Shown piece after piece: positions 31,879 through 36,546 of a DNA stretch of 36,546 nt (positions are counted from its first letter, which is position 1; every line of letters starts with the position of its first letter). Under the pieces are notes generated by a model that made no database searches, was not told where the DNA came from, and saw only the letters and a program-made list of their open reading frames with translations. The translations under genes were made by a program, and so were the position numbers. This DNA is from JBOCEF01 sp047610385. GTDB taxonomy: Bacteria; Pseudomonadota; Alphaproteobacteria; Rhodobacterales; Rhodobacteraceae. The DNA lies in assembly GCA_047610385.1 (NCBI GenBank), contig JBLGAC010000041.1, positions 1-36,546 of the forward strand. The letters run 5' to 3'.

Positions 31879-34247
31879 CACCGCTCTCCGTTCGCGGTGG
31901 CGATGGCGCGCAGCACCCGCTCAGGCGTTGCGGGGGCGTCAAGGTTGGGGAAATGTGGCCCGCACGCGGCGCAGGCATCCGACAGCGCAAGGAACGCCGA
32001 GGTGCCCAGCATCAACGGCGGCTCCCCCACCGCTTTGGATTTGTGGATGGTGTCCTCGCGGTTGTCCTCAGCCCACAGCTTGATGGTCATGTCGGGGCGG
32101 TCTGAGGCGGTGGGGATCTTGTAGGTGCTCGGCGCATGGGTGCTCAGACGGCCCTTGGCGTCAAAGCACAGTTCTTCGGTGGTCAGCCAGCCAGTGCCTT
32201 GGATATACCCGCCTTCAATCTGGCCGATGTCGATCGCCGGGTTCAGGGACCGGCCGGCATCGTGCAGGATGTGCGCGCGGGTCAGGCGGTATTCGCCGGT
32301 GAAAGTGTCGATGATCGCCTCGGTCACCGCGGCGCCATAGGCAAAGTAATAGAACGGGCGCCCCTTGCCCGCAGGCCGGTCCCAGTGGATTTTCGGCGTG
32401 GCGTAATACCCGGTTGAGGACATGTGGATCCGCGCCATCCAACACGCCTTGGCGAGGTCCGGAAACGACACGCTGCGATCCCCGGCCCAGATCCGCCCAC
32501 CGCGAAATTCTATGTTTTCCACGTTGGTTTGCAGCAGCACCGCAGCATGGTCCGCCATGCGCGCACGGATGATCTGGCACGCGTTTAACACCGCCATCCC
32601 GTTGACATCCGTGCCCGAGGACGCCGCCGTCGGCGAGGTGTTCGCCGATTTCCCGGTATTGGTCGCGGTGATCTTGACACGGGTAAGATCAATCTGGAAC
32701 GCGGTCGCGGCCACCTGCGCGATTTTGACGAACAGGCCTTGGCCCATCTCCGTCCCGCCATGGTTCATATGGACTGAGCCATCGGTATAGACATGCACCA
32801 ACGCCGCCGCTTGGTTCAGATGCGACAGGGTAAAGGATATCCCGAACTTCACCGGCGTCAGCGAGATGCCGCGTTTCAGGTGCTTTGACGTGGCGTTGAA
32901 GGCCGCGATGTTAGCCCGGCGCGCGTGGTAATCAGATTGGACCTCAAGCGCCGGGATCAGGTCGTGCAGGATGTTGTCCTCAACCTCCATCCCATACGGG
33001 GTCATGACGCGGGCGCCGCCGGGGCGGTCGTAAAGGTTGACCCGCCGGACCTCCAGCGGATCGCGCCCAAGCGCATGGGCGATGTGGTCGAGCATGCGTT
33101 CAATGCCAACCAGCCCTTGGGGGCCGCCAAAGCCGCGAAAGGCGGTGTTGGATTGGGTGTTGGTGCGGCAGCGCCACGACCGGATGCGTGCATGGGGCAG
33201 ATGATAGGCGTTGTCGGCGTGGAACATCGCGCGGTCACAGACCGGCAGCGACAGATCCAGCGACCAGCCGCAGCGGGCTTTCTGGTCGAAGACAACGCCT
33301 TCGATGCGGCCTTCGTCATCATAGCCCACATCATAATCAATCACGAAATCATGGCGCTTGCCGGTGATCACGAAATCATCGTCGCGGTCATAGCGGATTT
33401 TGGCGGGCCGGTTCAGGCGCTTGGCGGCGATGGCGGCGATCATGGCGGGGCCGTTGCCTTGGCTTTCCTTGCCGCCAAAGCCGCCGCCCATGCGCCGGAC
33501 CTCCACCACCACGGCGTTGAACGGGACGCCAAGCGCATCGGCCACCTTGTGCTGGATCTCGGTGGGGTGCTGGCTGGAGGCATGGACCGTCACGTCGCCA
33601 TCTTCACCGGGGATCGCCAATGCTGCCTGCGATTCGAGGTAGAAATGCTCCTGCCCGCCGATTTCAATGCTGCCTTGCAGGCGGTGGGGGGCGGCGGCGA
33701 TCGCAGGCTCAGCCTCGCCCTTGGTGAACTGGTATGGCTGCGGGTCGAACCAGCTTTTCGCGGCCATCGCGTCGGCAATCGTGATCAGGGCGGGCAATTC
33801 GTCGATGTCAAACGTGGCCAGACGCGCGGCGCGGCGGGCATCCAGATGGGTGCGCGCGATCACCGCGAACACCGGCTGGCCTTGGTGGTGCACCATGTCG
33901 GTGGCCAGCAACGGCTCATCCCCCGCGGAGGAAGAACTGTCGTTGCGCCCGGGAATATCGGCGGCGGTCAGCACGTCGATCACGCCATGCGCGGTGCGCA
34001 CGTCGGTCAGGTCCACGCCGCGCAGCCTGCCATGCGCGACCGGCGACAGGCCAAACGCGATGTGCACGCAATTGGCCGGGGTGGGGATGTCGTCCACATA
34101 GGCCGCGCGCCCGGCGACATGCTTCAGCGCGCTGTCATGGGGCAAGGATGTGGTGACCCCCCCGACGATCCCGACCGCCTCAGCGCCAGTGCGGGCGGCG
34201 GCGGCGATGGCGGCGCGGTCGCGGCGTTCGCGGATGTCGCGGTTCAT
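31875..34247 (-). CDS. xdhB: Xanthine dehydrogenase molybdopterin-binding subunit
   Basis: Large catalytic subunit (790 aa) that hydroxylates hypoxanthine and xanthine at the molybdenum centre. Moco and substrate motifs are intact: RMGGGFGGKESQ, TAFRGFGGPQG with the substrate-binding arginine, SSGTDVNGMA, and KAVGEPP with the catalytic glutamate E742 (E730 in the Rhodobacter capsulatus enzyme). This separates it from aldehyde oxidases of the same family. The ATG at 34247 has GGAGGGG upstream and an ATGA overlap with xdhA; the open frame upstream of it is not coding. Confidence 0.97.
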   Translation of the reverse strand: MNRDIRERRDRAAIAAAARTGAEAVGIVGGVTTSLPHDSALKHVAGRAAYVDDIPTPANCVHIAFGLSPVAHGRLRGVDLTDVRTAHGVIDVLTAADIPGRNDSSSSAGDEPLLATDMVHHQGQPVFAVIARTHLDARRAARLATFDIDELPALITIADAMAAKSWFDPQPYQFTKGEAEPAIAAAPHRLQGSIEIGGQEHFYLESQAALAIPGEDGDVTVHASSQHPTEIQHKVADALGVPFNAVVVEVRRMGGGFGGKESQGNGPAMIAAIAAKRLNRPAKIRYDRDDDFVITGKRHDFVIDYDVGYDDEGRIEGVVFDQKARCGWSLDLSLPVCDRAMFHADNAYHLPHARIRSWRCRTNTQSNTAFRGFGGPQGLVGIERMLDHIAHALGRDPLEVRRVNLYDRPGGARVMTPYGMEVEDNILHDLIPALEVQSDYHARRANIAAFNATSKHLKRGISLTPVKFGISFTLSHLNQAAALVHVYTDGSVHMNHGGTEMGQGLFVKIAQVAATAFQIDLTRVKITATNTGKSANTSPTAASSGTDVNGMAVLNACQIIRARMADHAAVLLQTNVENIEFRGGRIWAGDRSVSFPDLAKACWMARIHMSSTGYYATPKIHWDRPAGKGRPFYYFAYGAAVTEAIIDTFTGEYRLTRAHILHDAGRSLNPAIDIGQIEGGYIQGTGWLTTEELCFDAKGRLSTHAPSTYKIPTASDRPDMTIKLWAEDNREDTIHKSKAVGEPPLMLGTSAFLALSDACAACGPHFPNLDAPATPERVLRAIATANGERW

Positions 34248-35692
34248 GCCGCCCCCTCCGCCCAGGCGCTGGGGCCGACAAGACGCACCGGGGCGTCGGT
34301 TTCCGCAAAGACCTTGCGCAGCAGGTTCTGCGCCAGCTTCAGGCGATAGGAGGCCGAGGCGCGCATGTCGTCCATCGGTTGAAAATCGCGGGCAAAGGCG
34401 GGCAGGGCGGCGTCCACGGTTGCCGCATCCCACGGCTGGCCGATCAACGCCTGTTCCACCGCGTGGGCGCGTTTGGGGATCCCGGCCATGCCGCCAAAGG
34501 CAATGCGCGCAGATGTGACCATGCCAGCGACCACCTCAATATCGAACACCCCCAGCACCGCGGTGATGTCCTGATCAAAGCGCTTTGAGACTTTGTAGAC
34601 CTTCAGTCTGCCGGGGTCCTTGGGCCGTGGAATGCGGATTGAGGCAAGGTATTCCCCCGCCATCAGGTCCTGTTCCCCATAGGTCAGAAAGAAATCCTCC
34701 AAAGCCAAGGACCGCGATCCGGTGGCCGATCCCAAGGTGATCTGCGCGCCAAGCGCGATCAGCGCGGGCGGCCCATCACCGATCGGTGAGCCGTTGGCGA
34801 TGTTCGCGCCAATGGCACCCGACGCGCGCACCTGCACCGCACCGACCCTGCGCACCAGTTCCCCCAGATCGGGCGACAGCCGCGCCATCGCGCCATGCGC
34901 GTCGCCCCAGGTCGCGCCTGCGCCAAGGGTCAGCGCCTCAGGCATATCTTCGATGCGGTCAAAGCCAGCGATGCGGCCCAGAAAAATCATCACGCGCGGG
35001 CGGTCCAGCCGCTTGGTGATCCACAGGCCCACATCGGTGGCGCCCGCGACCAGCAGCGCGTCGGGATGGGCGGCCAACAGGCGGGCCAGCGCCGCCTCAT
35101 CGCGCGGCACATGGGCCACGGCGCCGCCGCCGGTCAGTTTCAGCGCATCATCATCGGCCATGTCGGCCAGCATCGGGGTCAGATCTGGTTCCCAATCGGG
35201 CGCGGGGTCGTCATGCATCGCGTCGCCAGCTGCCAATATCGGGCCGTAGCCGGTGCAGCGGCACAGGTTCCCGGCCACCGCATCCGCGACCCCGGCCTTA
35301 TCGCGCCGCCCGTTGGGGTAATCGCTGTGCAGCGCCATGACAAAGCCCGGCGTGCAGAACCCGCATTGCGACCCGTGCAGGCGCGCCATCGCGTCCTGCG
35401 CCGGGTGCAGGCGCCCGTCAGGGGCGCTGATCCCCTCAACCGTGGTCACCGCAGCGCCGTCCAGCATCGGCATCAGCACGATGCAGGCGTTGACCGGACG
35501 GCGCACCGCGCGCCCGCCATCCAGCCGCGTGATCGTCACCGTGCAGGCACCGCAATCGCCTTCGTTGCAGCCTTCTTTGGTGCCGGTCAGGCGGCGGGTT
35601 TCGCGCAGCCAGTCCAAAAGCGTGGTCCGCGGGTCGATGCCTGCCAGCGCCACCCGGTCCCCGTTCAGGATGAAATGCAATGCGTTGCGCAT
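34244..35692 (-). CDS. xdhA: Xanthine dehydrogenase small subunit (2x[2Fe-2S], FAD)
   Basis: Electron-transfer subunit (482 aa) of the XdhAB heterotetramer. The first [2Fe-2S] domain uses C42, C47, C50, C70 (GCNEGDCGAC) and the second C110, C113, C144, C146 (QCGFC, CRC). The FAD domain follows from about residue 185 (LLVAGATDVGLWITK; ANIANGSPIGDGPPALIALG). A C-terminal CO-dehydrogenase-flavoprotein-like domain completes it. The bacterial split into A and B is typical of Rhodobacter. The ATG at 35692 shares one base with the uraH stop. Confidence 0.97.
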   Translation of the reverse strand: MRNALHFILNGDRVALAGIDPRTTLLDWLRETRRLTGTKEGCNEGDCGACTVTITRLDGGRAVRRPVNACIVLMPMLDGAAVTTVEGISAPDGRLHPAQDAMARLHGSQCGFCTPGFVMALHSDYPNGRRDKAGVADAVAGNLCRCTGYGPILAAGDAMHDDPAPDWEPDLTPMLADMADDDALKLTGGGAVAHVPRDEAALARLLAAHPDALLVAGATDVGLWITKRLDRPRVMIFLGRIAGFDRIEDMPEALTLGAGATWGDAHGAMARLSPDLGELVRRVGAVQVRASGAIGANIANGSPIGDGPPALIALGAQITLGSATGSRSLALEDFFLTYGEQDLMAGEYLASIRIPRPKDPGRLKVYKVSKRFDQDITAVLGVFDIEVVAGMVTSARIAFGGMAGIPKRAHAVEQALIGQPWDAATVDAALPAFARDFQPMDDMRASASYRLKLAQNLLRKVFAETDAPVRLVGPSAWAEGAA

Positions 35693-36045
35693 CAGCTGCC
35701 CCGATAGGTCGAATATGCGAACGCAGAGACCAGCAGCGGCACATGATAATGCGCCGCCCCGTCTGCGATGCCAAAGCGGATCGGCACGTCGGACAGGAAT
35801 TTGGGGCTGGGCAGGTCCAGACCCAGCGCATCAAAATAGCGGCCGCAGTGAAACACCAGCTCATAGGCGCCGGGGCGAAAGGCTGCACCTTCCAGCATCG
35901 GCGCATCGGTGCGCCCGTCGCCGTTGGTCACCGCCGATGCGATCAGATCGCGGCTGTCGGCAGACAGGCGGAACAGCTCTATCTTCATGCCCGCGGCGGG
36001 CGATCCGGTCGCGGTGTCGAGGACATGCGTGCTGAGCCAGCCCAT
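35692..36045 (-). CDS. uraH: 5-Hydroxyisourate hydrolase (transthyretin-like)
   Basis: Hydrolyses 5-hydroxyisourate, the product of urate oxidation, to OHCU. The 117-aa protein has the family hallmarks: LSTHVLDTATGSPAAG with H7, GDGRTD with R45, YHVPLL with H99/H101, and the C-terminal signature YRGS (114-117). The ATG at 36045 follows AAAGGATC by 6-7 bases; the much longer open frame upstream is spurious. It is first in the chain uraH-xdhA-xdhB-xdhC-ATPase-permease-permease. No signal peptide, so it is cytoplasmic. Its usual partners, a urate oxidase and UraD, are not in the window. Confidence 0.95.
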   Translation of the reverse strand: MGWLSTHVLDTATGSPAAGMKIELFRLSADSRDLIASAVTNGDGRTDAPMLEGAAFRPGAYELVFHCGRYFDALGLDLPSPKFLSDVPIRFGIADGAAHYHVPLLVSAFAYSTYRGS

Positions 36046-36094
36046 GGGCGATCCTTTTGCAGTGGGGTGCGGGGCGATCCGCGATTTGTCCGAA

Positions 36095-36134
36095 TGGTCA
36101 ACATCATCAAAGAACGTGATTGGCCATGTTGCAA
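36095..36134 (-). promoter_or_regulatory. Candidate promoter and operator of the uraH-xdh operon
   Basis: On the minus strand TTGCAA (36129-36134) is followed after 17 bp by TTTGAT (36106-36111), four of six matches at each box, giving a leader of about 54 nt. Overlapping it is an imperfect inverted repeat, TGGTCAA (36095-36101) and TTGGCCA (36120-36126), that could bind a purine-responsive regulator. Both are seen by eye only. Confidence 0.35.
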
Positions 36135-36196
36135 GCACGCAATGCTGCGGGCATGCTTTGCCCTGCGCGCAGGACGCGGGCAGGGGAGCCATGGCG

Positions 36197-36544
36197 ATGC
36201 TGAAAATCCGTGAAGAACAAGTCGGCCACCTGACCCCGGTGACGCGCCGGTCCCTGCGCGACCGGCTGGTGGGCCATGCGCGCGAAGAACTGGGGACCAA
36301 GGCATTGGCACCTGATGCGCACGCACAGATGGACACGCTGCTGGCCGAAGCGTTGGACATGGGCCTGAGCTGGGAGACTCAGATCGCCGCGTTTGCGCTG
36401 CTTAAAATAGCACGCGGCGACGCGGTGTTGACCGAACTGGGCTACGCCCATAACAGCCAGGCCCCCAAGGCTGAGATTGCTGAGGCGTTTGAGGCGTTCC
36501 TGACCAGCCTGTCGGCACCGATCTGGGCAACGCCGCCGCGCTAG
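36197..36544 (+). CDS. Small helical protein, family uncertain
   Basis: A complete 115-aa ORF ending 2 bases before the window edge. ATG 36197 has GGGGAG 8 bases upstream; ATG 36191 is too close to that site. The product is mostly alpha-helical without signal peptide or membrane helix: MLKIREEQVGHL, then RRSLRDRLVGHAREEL, then GLSWETQIAAFALLKIARG. This pattern (M-x-I-R-x-EQ, basic helix, glycine-led helix) recalls short proteins found next to type VI secretion or PAAR-linked effector genes, but that is a memory-based resemblance. It diverges from uraH and is probably unrelated to purine metabolism. Confidence 0.65.
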   Translation: MLKIREEQVGHLTPVTRRSLRDRLVGHAREELGTKALAPDAHAQMDTLLAEALDMGLSWETQIAAFALLKIARGDAVLTELGYAHNSQAPKAEIAEAFEAFLTSLSAPIWATPPR

Positions 36545-36546
36545 GC

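Noticed and set aside
32925..34349. A 474-codon open frame on the plus strand
   Set aside because: It is the antisense shadow of xdhB, whose motifs are unmistakable on the minus strand.
34248..34433. Longer upstream start for xdhB
   Set aside because: The extension overlaps xdhA in another frame and is not part of the family. The ATG at 34247 has GGAGGGG and an ATGA overlap.
36149..36173. GGGCA/TGCCC and CCTGCGCGCAGG palindromes before the edge gene
   Set aside because: They are short and GC-rich, and overlap each other. I could not tell them from background in this GC-rich gap.

Overview
The window is a GC-rich stretch of an alphaproteobacterial chromosome, most likely from a member of the Rhodobacterales (Roseobacter/Paracoccus-type). 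The indications are the 14-gene nuo operon with extra genes set into it, a NuoE with a C-terminal helix-hairpin-helix-like extension, the nuo-birA-coaX-rnj gene order, and an xdhABC set ordered as in Rhodobacter. Species cannot be named from the sequence alone.

Region 1 (1-1636): the 5' tip of a minus-strand gene running off the window, a 23-bp tandem repeat, a minus-strand TerB-like gene, two near-identical tRNA-Asp(GUC) genes behind a plausible promoter, and a 500-bp leader ahead of nuoA.

Region 2 (1637-21865, all plus strand): a complete nuoABCDEFGHIJKLMN operon for proton-pumping complex I. It is broken only by non-nuo genes: a family 2 glycosyltransferase between nuoD and nuoE; three small or accessory reading frames between nuoE and nuoF (a 44-aa ORF, a membrane-anchored Ala/Pro-rich protein, and a 75-aa two-helix membrane protein); and a 67-aa ORF that overlaps both nuoI and nuoJ by 4 nt. 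Three housekeeping genes follow: birA (biotin ligase), coaX (type III pantothenate kinase) and rnj (ribonuclease J). A strong bidirectional hairpin terminator ends the block.

Region 3 (21932-36045, all minus strand): a purine uptake and degradation locus. In transcription order it runs uraH-xdhA-xdhB-xdhC-ABC ATPase-permease-permease, seven genes whose starts and stops all overlap. Then come a GAF protein with a degenerate GGDEF domain, a BMP/PnrA-type purine-nucleoside binding protein with its own terminator, a possible 29-aa membrane peptide, guanine deaminase (guaD), and an orphan TRAP-type binding protein. Together these would import purines or nucleosides, deaminate guanine to xanthine, oxidise xanthine to urate, and hydrolyse 5-hydroxyisourate. 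No uricase or OHCU decarboxylase is visible in the window.

Region 4 (36046-36546): a divergent promoter region and a plus-strand gene for a small helical protein of uncertain family at the window edge.

The most promising unexplained material is the set of accessory genes embedded in the complex I operon, the degenerate GAF-GGDEF protein inside the purine transport locus, and the palindromic and repeated elements in front of guaD.
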